This document shows, one piece after another, positions 32,923 through 41,102 of a stretch of 41,102 bases of DNA. Within the stretch, counting starts at the first letter, position 1. Every line of letters starts with the position of its first letter. Position numbers and translations under genes: made by a program. Origin of the DNA: Rhizorhapis sp. SPR117 (GTDB taxonomy: Bacteria > Pseudomonadota > Alphaproteobacteria > Sphingomonadales > Sphingomonadaceae); assembly GCF_021742065.1 (NCBI RefSeq), contig NZ_JAKKIE010000034.1, positions 1 through 41,102 on the forward strand. Direction: 5' to 3'. The notes under the pieces were generated by a model. That model was given only the letters and a program-made list of their open reading frames with translations. It had not been told where the DNA came from and ran no database searches.

Positions 32923-34828
32923 ATTCTTCTCCTTCACTCAGAACTAGATCCCGGCGCTGACCTTCCCACTCCTCTTTCGTCGGGTCGGGACCAATAATGT
33001 CGTCGAAGTTGATTTCATCGAAAGCCATGCTGCCGTCCTTCACTGTCAGGTTCGGCATATCGCGATCGAGGGCGAGAACGTCTTCGGGAATGTCCTGCAC
33101 CTGGTCATCGGCCAGTGCGGAATAATCATTGAAAGCCGCCAGCTCTTCATCGCTCAGATCATCGACGGCCGCGATCGGCGCGACCGGCTTGGGCAGCGCC
33201 GGCACTTCCGGCGCAGGCGTCAAGCGCGAGCGGAACACGGCATCCTTGAAGTAGCGGATTTTCTTCCCGCGAATGACGGGGATGCCGCCCCGGATGACGA
33301 GTATATCGTCTTCGGGCAGCTGCATCAGCTCTTGCGGGAGCATCAGCGCGCGGCGCTGTTCGGAGATCGTCTTGCTTCGATTGGCGAGCAATCCATGTAT
33401 CGTCAGGGACCGGCTTTCCGCATCCTGACCAAGATAGCCGAGGCGTTCGGACAGTTCCTTTGCGACCCGCAGCTCCTTCGGCGTGAAAGCAATTTCGACC
33501 CCGCAGTTTGATACGATTTCGTCCGCGCCATGCTCACCATAGACATTCCGCAGCTGGGAGCGGGACTGGATGACGGGGAGCAGACGCAGCCCATAGCCGC
33601 GCACATAGGAGAACGCATTGGCAATGACCTGGGCGCGGCCGAGCCGCGCAAATTCGTCCAGAATGAGCAGCACGGATAGCTTTTCACCATCGTCGGGCAG
33701 TTGCCGCGTGTTGAGGTCGATCAGCTGTTGGAAAAACAGATTGTAGAGCGGCGCGACCCTATCGAGTTCATCCGGCGAGACACCGAGATAGATCGAGGTC
33801 GGGATGCGGCGAAGGTCCGTCAGGGAAAAGTCGCTTTCGGCCGTCGCGCGATCGACAATCGGATTGATCCAGAGATTGAGCTTGGAGGTGACGGTCTGGA
33901 TAATGCCGGTGAATGTGTTGTCTGCGCTGGACGTAAAATCGCTCAACGCAGCGCGGCACCCTTCCGATAGCGCACCATCGCCGGCTTCCTTGGCGAAGAA
34001 TGCCTTCATCCCCGGCATCGTGATGGTCCGGTAGATCTCGCCAAACGAGAAGGGACGTTCAGGCTTGGCCGCGATCCACGATGCTATGCCGACAAAGGCC
34101 GTGCGGGCTGATTCCGTCCAGAATGCCTCGCCCTTCTCCGGGGGCACAAAGAGCATCGTGGCGATCTTCTGCAATTCGACCAGGACCTCAATCGGGTCGG
34201 ACCTGTTGATATAGCTGAGCGGGTTGTAGCGGGCCGTGCGGCCTTCCCTGTCCGTAGGGTTGAACAGCACAACCTTTTGGCCGCCCTTGCGGCGGAAACC
34301 CGCCGTGATTTCGTAGTTCTCACGCTTAATATCGAGCACGACAACCGAATCCGGCCATTGCAACAGATTGGGAATGACGATGCCGACGCCCTTGCCCGAT
34401 CCGGTCGGGGCTTCGAGCAATACATGCTCCATCTTGCCCACCATGAGAAAGCCGTTGCGGAAAAAGCCATTGCGGACGCGGCCGAGCACAATGCCCTTTT
34501 TCGCGCGAAGGCCCGCCTTGCGGATTTCACCTTCGCGCGCGAAACGCGCCTCGCCGTGAAGGTTCTTTTTCGGCCGCAAGACGATCGCCATGAGCAACAC
34601 CGGCAGCGGCACGCCGATGACCGCGCCTCGCCAAAGCGCTTCGGTCACGACAGGATCATGCCGATAATACCAGAAGAAGCCGGGAAGGGTGAGCGGATCG
34701 TAGGCCGCGGCGGGCATCTTGAGGAAGAACCACGCCACCGTGCCGGTCAGCAGGCCGATCAGCAGGAGCGTGATCGGAAGGAGGACAAGGGCCAGTGCGA
34801 GCCTGTTAGAGCCTGTTTTCTGGATCAA
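32912..34828 (-). CDS. virD4: VirD4-type conjugal coupling ATPase
   Basis: The 638-residue protein is a type IV coupling protein. It has two N-terminal transmembrane segments (about 10-35 and 65-85), a Walker A around residue 140 (EAPTGSGKGVGIVIPNLL) and a Walker B LLILDEFARLG near 390. Further segments typical of VirD4/TraG (TAFVGIASWIA, FAFSYVRGYGLRLLPVIQSRSQL, ADEIVSNCGVEIAFTPK) follow. It delivers the relaxase-DNA complex to the VirB channel. The start is a TTG with GGAG 8 bases upstream, overlapping the virB11 end by 23 bases. The C-terminal ~90 residues are acidic, as in several alphaproteobacterial VirD4 proteins. Confidence 0.94.
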   Translation of the reverse strand: MIQKTGSNRLALALVLLPITLLLIGLLTGTVAWFFLKMPAAAYDPLTLPGFFWYYRHDPVVTEALWRGAVIGVPLPVLLMAIVLRPKKNLHGEARFAREGEIRKAGLRAKKGIVLGRVRNGFFRNGFLMVGKMEHVLLEAPTGSGKGVGIVIPNLLQWPDSVVVLDIKRENYEITAGFRRKGGQKVVLFNPTDREGRTARYNPLSYINRSDPIEVLVELQKIATMLFVPPEKGEAFWTESARTAFVGIASWIAAKPERPFSFGEIYRTITMPGMKAFFAKEAGDGALSEGCRAALSDFTSSADNTFTGIIQTVTSKLNLWINPIVDRATAESDFSLTDLRRIPTSIYLGVSPDELDRVAPLYNLFFQQLIDLNTRQLPDDGEKLSVLLILDEFARLGRAQVIANAFSYVRGYGLRLLPVIQSRSQLRNVYGEHGADEIVSNCGVEIAFTPKELRVAKELSERLGYLGQDAESRSLTIHGLLANRSKTISEQRRALMLPQELMQLPEDDILVIRGGIPVIRGKKIRYFKDAVFRSRLTPAPEVPALPKPVAPIAAVDDLSDEELAAFNDYSALADDQVQDIPEDVLALDRDMPNLTVKDGSMAFDEINFDDIIGPDPTKEEWEGQRRDLVLSEGEEYGR

Positions 34829-35798
34829 AATATATCTCCGTCACGCGAAAGCGGCCTTCGACCTTCTTGGTCTGCACGACCACATCAACCAGCAGCTTGA
34901 GCAGGCTGCGAATGTCGTCACGGGCCAGATCGGCGCCGCCCTCGCTTTCCTTGACCAGCAATGTCAGCTGTTCGAACGCGAGTTCGGCCGAGTCCGCATG
35001 GATCGTCGTGATCGAGCCGGGGTGGCCTGAGTTGACGTTGCGGAGATAGAAGAACGCGGTGCCGTCGCGCAGCTCCTGCAACAGTATCCGGTCAGGCCGC
35101 ATACGCAGGGCCGATTCCAGAAGATCCTTTGCAGAGATTTTCGCGGTGCCCTGCTTGTCCTTCGCGTAGAGCATGTGGACCACGTTGCGATGCGGAACGA
35201 CCAATTCGCGCGTGTCTTCGATCGTCAGCAGCCGCTCATGCGGCGGAATGAGCTGGATCAGCCCTTTAGAGAGCGTCGTCTTTCCCGAGCCGGTAGCGCC
35301 GGAAATCAGGATATTCTTGCGGCCCTGGACCGCCTTCTGGAAAAATTCGACGTGCTTCCCTGCGTCGAGCAGATCGCGCAATTCAACATCGAGCGGCGAG
35401 ACTTGCCGGGTTGCGATCTTCGTCTCGCTAAACAGCCCACCGCGCTCGAAATCCTCCATCGTCAACGTCACCGATGACGGCTTGCGGATGGTGATGGACA
35501 CTGTGCCGGCAGGGACAGCAGGCGGCACAACCAGCTGCACACGCTCGCCGCTGGGGAGGATTGTGGAGCAGATCGGCGTGGACTGGCTTATGTCCTGATG
35601 CGTGAAAGCCGCCGCTGCCCGCGCGAGCGCGAGCAGCGACTTTTCATTCAGGTCGGGCAATGTCTCCCAGGACCACCCATCGCGCGTTTCAATTGCCGCC
35701 TCGCCAGCCTTGTTAATCACCAGCTCCGTTACGTCCTCACGCGCGAGCAGAGGGCGCAACGGCAGCAAGGCGTTTTCGAGGACAGCCGTATTGCTCAT
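34806..35798 (-). CDS. virB11: VirB11-type T4SS ATPase
   Basis: The 330-residue cytoplasmic hexameric ATPase has a Walker A at residues ~167-174 (GATGSGKTT), followed by ERLLTIEDTRELVVP (Asp box), RMRPDRILLQELRDGTAFFYLRNVNSGHPGSITTIHAD (Walker B and His box). The N-terminal domain includes ELVINKAGEAAIETRDGWSWETL. It energises pilus assembly and substrate transfer. Its ATG overlaps the virB10 stop (ATGA). Confidence 0.94.
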   Translation of the reverse strand: MSNTAVLENALLPLRPLLAREDVTELVINKAGEAAIETRDGWSWETLPDLNEKSLLALARAAAAFTHQDISQSTPICSTILPSGERVQLVVPPAVPAGTVSITIRKPSSVTLTMEDFERGGLFSETKIATRQVSPLDVELRDLLDAGKHVEFFQKAVQGRKNILISGATGSGKTTLSKGLIQLIPPHERLLTIEDTRELVVPHRNVVHMLYAKDKQGTAKISAKDLLESALRMRPDRILLQELRDGTAFFYLRNVNSGHPGSITTIHADSAELAFEQLTLLVKESEGGADLARDDIRSLLKLLVDVVVQTKKVEGRFRVTEIYFDPENRL

Positions 35799-37063
35799 TG
35801 GCCGCGCCGAAGCCGAAGGCCGTAGATGTTGGAGAAATCGAAGTCGCGCGCGACCATGATCCCCACTTCCGCGCCCTGATTGATGCGAAGCACCGGCTGA
35901 ATCTGCATCGTGTCCCGCAAGATCGTGTCCGACGCTTGGCTGGGAACCCGAGTGACATTATCCGCGTCGGAGACTTCCGAGGCGGCGATCGAGGCGGCAT
36001 CGTTAAGCGAGCTGAACAGCAACGCCGCCCCAAAGCGTTCCCAAAAAAAGTTCTTCACGCCGCCTGCCATGCCTGAACGGCCAAGCGCATCGCTGGCGGG
36101 CGAGCCTACGTCGATCGCCACGCCGCGAGGCGTGACCGCGCGGTTCCATACCGCAAAGAGACGATATTTGCCGCGCTGGACGCCGGTTTGATATTCGCCC
36201 AGGACGCGCGTTCCCTTTTCCAGCAGAACGACGCGGCCGTTGTCCGAATAAATGTCGCGGGGAATGATGCAGCTGACATATCCGGGCTGACTGGAATCCA
36301 TCGCCGTTTGCAGCACGCACGGAATGAACGACCCTGCGAGGATCAGCATATCGCGGTTGCCAATGTCGCGGCCTGAAACCCGATCAATTTGCGAGGTCTG
36401 GCGCATGTTTTCGAGATTGGTCCGGCGCGATCCGCCCTGTCCATCGCCATCGGCCGACGCGCCAAGCAACTGCGCGCCCTGTCCTCCTGTGCCGCCGCCC
36501 ATGGGCAGGCCGGTGGCAGCTGCCACCGCTCCGCCGACCCCACCGCCGTTTTCGCCACCATAGGCCATAATTCCGGCGCGGCGCTGCGCCTCTGCGATGA
36601 CTTGCCCCTCAGACTTTTGGGGGCGACCGCTTGCACCGGCTGTGCGGGGCGCTTGGCTTCCATCAAGCGCCGGCACTTCCGTCATGGGCACCGGCGCGTT
36701 CGGATCATTCGGCGCATCGGCAAGCGTTGGGGCTATGATTGACTTCGGATCGTAGTTGGCGAGCTGCCTTTCATCCGGCTTTTCCGCTTTCTCGGCTTTT
36801 TCGGTTGGATCGCTCCGCATTGCGTCGATGGTGCTAAAACCGAGCACAATCGCGCCGCAGGCCACCGCCGCGAGAACGACCGCCTTTTTGGGGTCGATCG
36901 ACCTGTTCGGAAGGGCGGCAATCTTGGCCTGACGTTCGCTTTGCCGCTCAATGTCTTCCGGATCGGGCACCGGCTCTGATGCAAGGGGCCGGTTTTCGAC
37001 CGTCTCGCCCTGCGAAATGATGTTGTCGCCATGCGGCGCGTTGTCATGATCGTTCGCAGCCAT
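35795..37063 (-). CDS. virB10: VirB10-type T4SS scaffold protein
   Basis: The ~422-residue protein has a cytoplasmic start (MAANDHDNAPHG), one transmembrane helix (KAVVLAAVACGAIVLGFSTI, about 67-86), a Pro/Gly-rich periplasmic spacer and the conserved TrbI/VirB10 C-terminal domain (GSFIPCVLQTAMDSSQPGYVSCIIPRDIYSDNGRVVLLEKGTRVLGEYQTG...WNRAVTPRGVAIDVGSPASDALGRSGMAGG). It spans both membranes and forms the core complex with VirB7 and VirB9. I start at 37063, one base after the virB9 stop; the open frame extends to 37291, but that part is antisense-like and lies inside virB9. Confidence 0.93.
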   Translation of the reverse strand: MAANDHDNAPHGDNIISQGETVENRPLASEPVPDPEDIERQSERQAKIAALPNRSIDPKKAVVLAAVACGAIVLGFSTIDAMRSDPTEKAEKAEKPDERQLANYDPKSIIAPTLADAPNDPNAPVPMTEVPALDGSQAPRTAGASGRPQKSEGQVIAEAQRRAGIMAYGGENGGGVGGAVAAATGLPMGGGTGGQGAQLLGASADGDGQGGSRRTNLENMRQTSQIDRVSGRDIGNRDMLILAGSFIPCVLQTAMDSSQPGYVSCIIPRDIYSDNGRVVLLEKGTRVLGEYQTGVQRGKYRLFAVWNRAVTPRGVAIDVGSPASDALGRSGMAGGVKNFFWERFGAALLFSSLNDAASIAASEVSDADNVTRVPSQASDTILRDTMQIQPVLRINQGAEVGIMVARDFDFSNIYGLRLRRGQ

Positions 37064-37064
37064 T

Positions 37065-37907
37065 TTATTGAACCCCCGTGGTTCGCTCGACCAGGCCAGA
37101 GGCCGTGTCAGTTTTGGGATCGCGCCCGTAATAGTCGGTTTTCTGATTGTGGATGCAGAGCACTTCGAGGCCCCGGCGCAGCCGGATTGTTCTGTAAACC
37201 CCGTGCAGCACCACATATTCATCGCGCACATCGAAGGAGGCGATGGCTTCCGATCCATCAGGATTGACGATGAAGAACGCCGGCAACTCACGCTGGTTGG
37301 GAAAGCGCATTACCGTGAACTGTCCGTTGTCAGACACTTCGGAGGGCTGGATGGCGGTCGATCCTTGCATGATGTAGTCGGCGTTGCGCGTGCCTTCCAG
37401 CACGCCAATATCGAGCGCGGACTTCACCGCGCCGCGTTCCATGGCTTTCAGCTGGGCCAGCTGGGCCATTGCGGCTTGCGCCTGCGCTTCCGCTGCTTCC
37501 TGTTCAGGATAGCGGAAAACGACCGTATAGAAGCCGCTGCCCCGCTGCGTTGGCGACAGAGCGAAGCGGTAGCTGCGCGGGCCATAGCGCGAACGGGTTA
37601 TGACCGTCAGGTTCGTGCGACCCGCGCGCTCGCGCGGTTTGATAAAGAGCGAATTGGCAGCCGGTGCGACTTCCCAGGACACGGTATCGCCCAGCGCCAC
37701 ATGCTCGACCACTTCATCCTTGGCGAAGACGATTTCCGTGGCGATGCGGAACACGCCCGGAATCTCATAGACTTGCCGATCATTGTAGTTCGCTTCACGA
37801 ACCCGGTGATCGAGCACCGTCGCATGGGGCGTTTCTTCGGCCATCGCCGGCGACGCAGCCAGCGCGATCGCGAGCGCAAACGGGGCGCTCCACTTCAACA
37901 CGGTCAT
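37065..37907 (-). CDS. virB9: VirB9-type T4SS outer-membrane complex protein
   Basis: The 280-residue protein has a signal peptide ([25 protein letters not shown]) and the VirB9/CagX pattern: [46 protein letters not shown]...[24 protein letters not shown], ending in the C-terminal beta domain ([34 protein letters not shown]). It pairs with VirB7 and VirB10 in the outer-membrane core complex. Its ATG overlaps the virB8 stop (ATGA). Confidence 0.93.
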   Translation of the reverse strand: MTVLKWSAPFALAIALAASPAMAEETPHATVLDHRVREANYNDRQVYEIPGVFRIATEIVFAKDEVVEHVALGDTVSWEVAPAANSLFIKPRERAGRTNLTVITRSRYGPRSYRFALSPTQRGSGFYTVVFRYPEQEAAEAQAQAAMAQLAQLKAMERGAVKSALDIGVLEGTRNADYIMQGSTAIQPSEVSDNGQFTVMRFPNQRELPAFFIVNPDGSEAIASFDVRDEYVVLHGVYRTIRLRRGLEVLCIHNQKTDYYGRDPKTDTASGLVERTTGVQ

Positions 37908-38587
37908 TGGGGCACCTCCACGTCAGCGCGATAGCTCTCGACCTGATAGCCAAGCGGATTCTTGAAGCGGTCCACTTCCTTGCTCGGCGTGCCATCGACC
38001 TTGTATTTGATGGTCGCGACGGCATCGGTTTTGGTCGAGTTCGAGCCGGTCACAGATTCCTTGGTAAAATAGACCTGCGCGACGTTGCCGCCCAGGAACG
38101 ACACCCGCTTGATCTCGACAAAAACATCAGTGCGGTTCGCAAGGATGTTTTGCGGGCTTTGGGGATTGTCGGTCTTGTAGAAGCGTGACCACCGATCCTG
38201 TTCGGGCCGCGCCGACATGACCATGACCGCATCGAAATATTCTTCGCGAGCGGCCGCTATCCAGCCTTCGCGATAGCGGACATAGGTAGCGAGGAAATAC
38301 TTACGGACCGCCTCGTCATAGGTGATCGTCGCGTCACCGTGGAGCTTGGCGGCGATCGACGCCTCGCCCGTGTTACGGTCCACCGTGATAACATATGGCT
38401 CGACCGTTTTCAGAGGCGTCAGGGCTGCAACGGCCACAACGCCAGCAGTCGCCAGGGCGCCAGCAACGCCAGCGACGACCCACGCCAGCTTTTTGGAGCG
38501 CTCGGCCGCCGCAAGCTTGTCACGTTCCCAGCTTGCAGCCTCTTCAAAATAGGCTTTCAGCTCGTCCTTTGGAATACCAACTGCCAT
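37904..38587 (-). CDS. virB8: VirB8-type T4SS inner-membrane protein
   Basis: The 227-residue bitopic protein has a short cytoplasmic part ([22 protein letters not shown]), one transmembrane helix at ~29-52 ([25 protein letters not shown]), and a periplasmic NTF2-like domain with [44 protein letters not shown] and [16 protein letters not shown]. It nucleates the inner-membrane complex. It lies 9 bases after the lipoprotein stop. Confidence 0.93.
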   Translation of the reverse strand: MAVGIPKDELKAYFEEAASWERDKLAAAERSKKLAWVVAGVAGALATAGVVAVAALTPLKTVEPYVITVDRNTGEASIAAKLHGDATITYDEAVRKYFLATYVRYREGWIAAAREEYFDAVMVMSARPEQDRWSRFYKTDNPQSPQNILANRTDVFVEIKRVSFLGGNVAQVYFTKESVTGSNSTKTDAVATIKYKVDGTPSKEVDRFKNPLGYQVESYRADVEVPQ

Positions 38588-38596
38588 CGTAACACC

Positions 38597-38917
38597 TCAG
38601 CAATTCGAGTAGATCGGGCCGCGCAGCGAGGCGCTTAGACGCGGCACTTCGACCGCCCGCGATGCGTCCGACTGTTCATTGCCCGGAGTGGCAGGGTCTG
38701 CCGGGGCAGCGTCCGGCGTTGCCGGTGCGCCCTGGTTGAACACGTCCACATTCGCCGGGGCGGTTCGCTGCGCGGCCTGATCCGGGATCGAGGGAAGGGT
38801 AAGCCCATGCGGATTTGCGGGCCGCATCGGCCCCTCGCATTTGGCTGGTTTTTTGACGGGCTGACCGGCGCAGGCCGCCAGCGCCAGGCAGATTCCGAGT
38901 CCAAGCAACTTGCGCAT
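38597..38917 (-). CDS. VirB7-like lipoprotein of the T4SS
   Basis: The 106-residue lipoprotein starts MRKLLGLGICLALAACAGQPV, with lipobox LAAC. The mature part is Pro/Ala-rich and ends in a cysteine. It sits between virB6 and virB8, the usual virB7 place, but is about twice the length of classical VirB7, so homology is inferred from position and lipidation. The start at 38917 has GAGGGAA 7 bases upstream; the open frame to 39016 has no signal sequence. Confidence 0.8.
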   Translation of the reverse strand: MRKLLGLGICLALAACAGQPVKKPAKCEGPMRPANPHGLTLPSIPDQAAQRTAPANVDVFNQGAPATPDAAPADPATPGNEQSDASRAVEVPRLSASLRGPIYSNC

Positions 38918-38927
38918 ATTCGTTCCC

Positions 38928-39944
38928 TCAAGCTCTGGTGATTGTGTTTCGGTTGCGCCAACGGCGAACCGCCGACGAGAAGCCCCGACCCATGCTGGCC
39001 CCCATGGCGCGGGCATCGCTGGCCGCGTGGCCTGCGCCCGTTGCCACAGCCCCGCCCCCGCTCATCACGGCGTTACCGAACTGCGATACCATCGCAGCAG
39101 CACCGCCACCCAGCGAGGCCGCAATTCCGGGGATTTGTAGGAAGAAGAAGCACGCGAGGACGTAGAAGGCGATGATGCGAACGCATGTGTCCCAAACGTG
39201 CTCAAACTGACCGTCGAAGGATGCTGTTGCGGATTCCGCGACGTTGGCGACGACGAGCACCAGCAACAGCGCGAACAAGGACAGCATCAAGAAATTCAGG
39301 ACGCTACCGAGCCACGAGAAGAAGTAGCTTCTGGTGGAATCGAAGAGGAGCGCCCCGACGAAGATCGGACCAACCACCGCCAGACAGGCGAGCGCGAACA
39401 GCGCATAGAGCACGATCACAAAGCCAACCGCGAGCGCGAACAACGCGGCTACAGCGGTTAGCAAGATGATGATGGTTGCGCCGATACACAGGATGATCGC
39501 AGTCGCTGCCCCCTGCAAATCCCACATGCTGGCGTTCTGCTCAGCATATTCCTTGGTGGCATCCTGCATCCCTATCAGAGCAACATCGACGCGCGCCCAC
39601 ATCGTATCAAACGACCCACCGACGCCATTTGGCGAGTTCCCGATGATTGAGGCAAACTCATTAGGCAGCCCCGTCACGATCATTTGTGCAATTGATGCCC
39701 CGTAAAGGCTTGTCACAGCCCAATAAAGTGCAGCGAGCATTAGGGAGCGATAGACGTATTCGCGGAATGGGTATTGCACAGCACCGCGCATGATAGCGTA
39801 GCCGAGCAGTATGATATAAATCACCATTCCCGTGCGGAGCGGCCCAGCGATCCAGCCAACAAACCCAGCGTAGTTTGAAACCACAGACGAGTTGAGTTCG
39901 TTGACAAAGCCCTGATAGGCATTCGTGAATAGATCGTATTCCAC
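38928..39944 (-). CDS. virB6: VirB6-type polytopic T4SS channel protein
   Basis: The 338-residue protein has five to six transmembrane segments (for example GMVIYIILLGYAIMRGAVQYPF, AATAIILCIGATIIILLTAVAALFALAVGFVIVLYALFALACLAVVGPIFVGALLF, FLMLSLFALLLVLVVANVAESA) and a Gly/Ala-rich end. The conserved TrbL/VirB6 segment around FVGWIAGPLRTG is visible. It forms the inner-membrane channel. The start is a GTG at 39944 with GGAG 8 bases upstream. It lies 40 bases after the EexN-like gene. Confidence 0.9.
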   Translation of the reverse strand: MEYDLFTNAYQGFVNELNSSVVSNYAGFVGWIAGPLRTGMVIYIILLGYAIMRGAVQYPFREYVYRSLMLAALYWAVTSLYGASIAQMIVTGLPNEFASIIGNSPNGVGGSFDTMWARVDVALIGMQDATKEYAEQNASMWDLQGAATAIILCIGATIIILLTAVAALFALAVGFVIVLYALFALACLAVVGPIFVGALLFDSTRSYFFSWLGSVLNFLMLSLFALLLVLVVANVAESATASFDGQFEHVWDTCVRIIAFYVLACFFFLQIPGIAASLGGGAAAMVSQFGNAVMSGGGAVATGAGHAASDARAMGASMGRGFSSAVRRWRNRNTITRA

Positions 39945-39984
39945 CAGATCGCTCCGCGTTATTATTCAATCGACCTTCGAGCTG

Positions 39985-40290
39985 TCACATTCCCGCCGCT
40001 TTGCGTGCGCGAGCCATCTGATCTTCTCGGTCACGGGAATATTTGATCGAGGCGATGGCAGACTTGATGCCTCCGCAATTCTTGGCGACGGGAATGGGAA
40101 GATCGGATTGTTTGAGTTCGCTGTTCATGATCTTGTCGCACTCCGATACGATCACCGGAATTTGATCTTCGTTGGCTTTGAGCCATTCCACGTCGTGGTA
40201 GGTCATGAGGATTTCAGGGAAAACGGGTGCGCGTTGGCAGCCGGCGATTATGCCGGCTGCGCTCAATGCTACTAAGGCCATCTTCCGCAT
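39985..40290 (-). CDS. EexN-like entry-exclusion lipoprotein
   Basis: The 101-residue lipoprotein begins MRKMALVALSAAGIIAGCQRAP, with lipobox IAGC. The mature domain has the EexN pattern: a Tyr-x-x-VEWLKAN motif followed by a Cys-containing segment (VSECDKI) and a second Cys (KNCGGIKSA). EexN proteins, encoded beside VirB5/VirB6 on IncN and related plasmids, block redundant entry of the same plasmid. It starts 2 bases after the virB5 stop. The last 18 residues (YSRDREDQMARARKAAGM) nearly match the end of VirB5. Confidence 0.75.
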   Translation of the reverse strand: MRKMALVALSAAGIIAGCQRAPVFPEILMTYHDVEWLKANEDQIPVIVSECDKIMNSELKQSDLPIPVAKNCGGIKSAIASIKYSRDREDQMARARKAAGM

Positions 40291-40292
40291 TC

Positions 40293-41006
40293 TTACATTC
40301 CCGCCGCTGCCCGCGCGCGGGCCAGTTGCTCTTCACGATCGCGGGAATAGCTGGAGAGGGCTTCCGCCGTTTTGGCCGCTTGTTCGGCCCGACGCGCCCG
40401 CTCCATGGCATCGACGCGGAGCTGGTCGTTCATCATGGACGCGCTTTCAAGCTGGATGCGCGCTTGAAGGTCAGCGACTTCCTTGGCCGTTGATGCCGAA
40501 GCTAGGCGGCTGCGCAGCTCTTCCAGGCCTTCGCCACGCGATGTGGCCGCTTCGCCCATCCCTTCGGCCATGGCCTTGTCCATCGCGATCGAGCGCGCGG
40601 ACTGATAGCGAACATCAGTCTGATCGCCATTCGCGGACACGCCGAGACGTTCGAGCATGTCCTGATAGATCGCATCAGATCGCCCGCCATAGCTGCCGCC
40701 GCCGCCAAAATCGCCGCGCGCCATGCGTTCGAGCGAGTTCACATCGACGCCGAGCGTGCGAAGCGAATCCGTCTTGAGCTGGTTGGCGATCGAGGAAACA
40801 TCGGTCAGCTGGTTCAACCCTTGGTAGAGCTGCTGCGCTTCCGCAATCTGCTGGCGACCTTGCTCGATCATCTGCATGGTCTTCTGGATTTGTTCGATAT
40901 GCTTGAGCACGGACGTGCTATCGAACACAGGGATACCCTGCGCACTGGCTGGCGTCGCGGCCGCAAGGCTCCCGATCGACACAGCCGCCAAGAAAAGCTG
41001 CTTCAT
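40293..41006 (-). CDS. virB5: VirB5-type T4SS pilus-tip protein
   Basis: The ~237-residue protein has a signal peptide (MKQLFLAAVSIGSLAAATPASAQG) and a long helical body with GIPVFDSTSVLKHIEQIQKTMQMIEQGRQQIAEAQQLYQGLNQLTDVSSIANQL, a typical VirB5/TrbJ pattern. It is exported to the T-pilus tip. The C-terminal part is heptad-like and ends SYSRDREEQLARARAAAGM. I start at 41006, with AAAGGAG upstream; the longer open frame to 41072 is not supported by a start signal. Confidence 0.9.
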   Translation of the reverse strand: MKQLFLAAVSIGSLAAATPASAQGIPVFDSTSVLKHIEQIQKTMQMIEQGRQQIAEAQQLYQGLNQLTDVSSIANQLKTDSLRTLGVDVNSLERMARGDFGGGGSYGGRSDAIYQDMLERLGVSANGDQTDVRYQSARSIAMDKAMAEGMGEAATSRGEGLEELRSRLASASTAKEVADLQARIQLESASMMNDQLRVDAMERARRAEQAAKTAEALSSYSRDREEQLARARAAAGM

Positions 41007-41102
41007 AGTCTCACTCCTTTCAGCTTGGCCCAGTCGGCCCGAAGCTGCGATTTTGGCCATGTTGAAGAACAAAGATTGAACATGGCGATCTACCAGGCTC
41101 GC
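41007..41102. other. Right edge, upstream of virB5
   Basis: By the usual VirB order, virB4 would lie to the right, reading leftward. A frame entering at the edge and ending in a TAG at 41090-41092 (R-A-W-stop) could be its end, but four residues cannot be identified. The rest is the virB5 leader. Confidence 0.25.

Noticed and set aside
32056..32997. Rightward open frame of 313 codons opposite the LPD7 gene
   Set aside because: Antisense shadow with Arg/Phe/Leu-rich sequence and no recognised domain.
37064..37291. N-terminal extension of virB10
   Set aside because: It lies inside virB9, is Cys/Ser/Met-rich like an antisense frame, and a start at 37063 directly follows the virB9 stop.
1..41102. 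CRISPR arrays, tRNA or rRNA genes, and replication initiator genes
   Set aside because: No regularly spaced repeats, cloverleaf-like sequences or Rep-type proteins were recognised on either strand.

Overview
The window looks like accessory DNA of a sphingomonad (Sphingobium/Sphingomonas-type alphaproteobacterium), probably a large plasmid, a chromid, or a chromosomal island with an integrated conjugative region. Reasons: a P-type VirB/VirD4 conjugation locus with sphingomonad-like small partners, a complete IS6100, toxin-antitoxin modules, moderately high GC coding sequence, and short sphingomonad-style hypothetical proteins. The assignment rests on gene style only; no rRNA, tRNA or replication gene is present to confirm it.

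Layout. (1) 1-2400 is a patchwork border: about 470 bases with nothing recognisable, a WGR-domain gene, a 32-codon remnant of a histidine phosphatase, a RelE/ParE-type toxin with its ribbon-helix-helix antitoxin, and a serine resolvase with candidate res dyads. (2) 2409-23770 is an exopolysaccharide/O-antigen-type locus. glmM reads rightward at its left edge. Everything else, from glmS at the right edge down to a small exported protein, reads leftward in one tightly packed array: glmS, a PglF/WbpM-type dehydratase, a UDP-uronate epimerase, a TviB/WbpO-type dehydrogenase, Wzy, Wzx, a glycosyltransferase, a frameshifted glycosyltransferase fragment, a PglA-like glycosyltransferase, PglC-like, PglD-like and PglE-like proteins, an O-antigen ligase/polymerase-like protein, Wza, a Wzc-type tyrosine kinase, a repeat protein and a small exported protein. 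(3) 23834-28110 holds small membrane, exported and hypothetical genes, a PP1-type phosphatase divergent from a PDZ/M48 peptidase, and a PilZ protein. (4) 28359-30901 is a second border: a ParDE module with a downstream histidine phosphatase, antitoxin remnants and IS6100. (5) 30959-41102 is a leftward conjugation operon: virB5, an EexN-like lipoprotein, virB6, a virB7-like lipoprotein, virB8, virB9, virB10, virB11, virD4, an LPD7 protein and two small genes. virB4 and earlier genes would lie beyond the right edge.

How it works together. GlmS and GlmM supply glucosamine phosphate for UDP-GlcNAc. The PglF/E/D/C-like set most likely makes a UDP-2,4-diacetamido sugar (bacillosamine type) and loads it on undecaprenyl phosphate. 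The PglA-like and second glycosyltransferases extend it, with uronic acid or HexNAc-uronic acid donors from the dehydrogenase and epimerase. Wzx flips the unit, Wzy polymerises it, and Wzc/Wza control length and export. This pathway is inferred from family resemblance and gene order.

Most noteworthy: VirB5 and the EexN-like lipoprotein next to it end in nearly the same 18-residue tail, encoded with many synonymous differences. Two unrelated toxin-antitoxin pairs are each followed by the same kind of histidine phosphatase gene. A frameshifted glycosyltransferase stub marks a likely cassette-exchange breakpoint. IS6100 lacks a target duplication.
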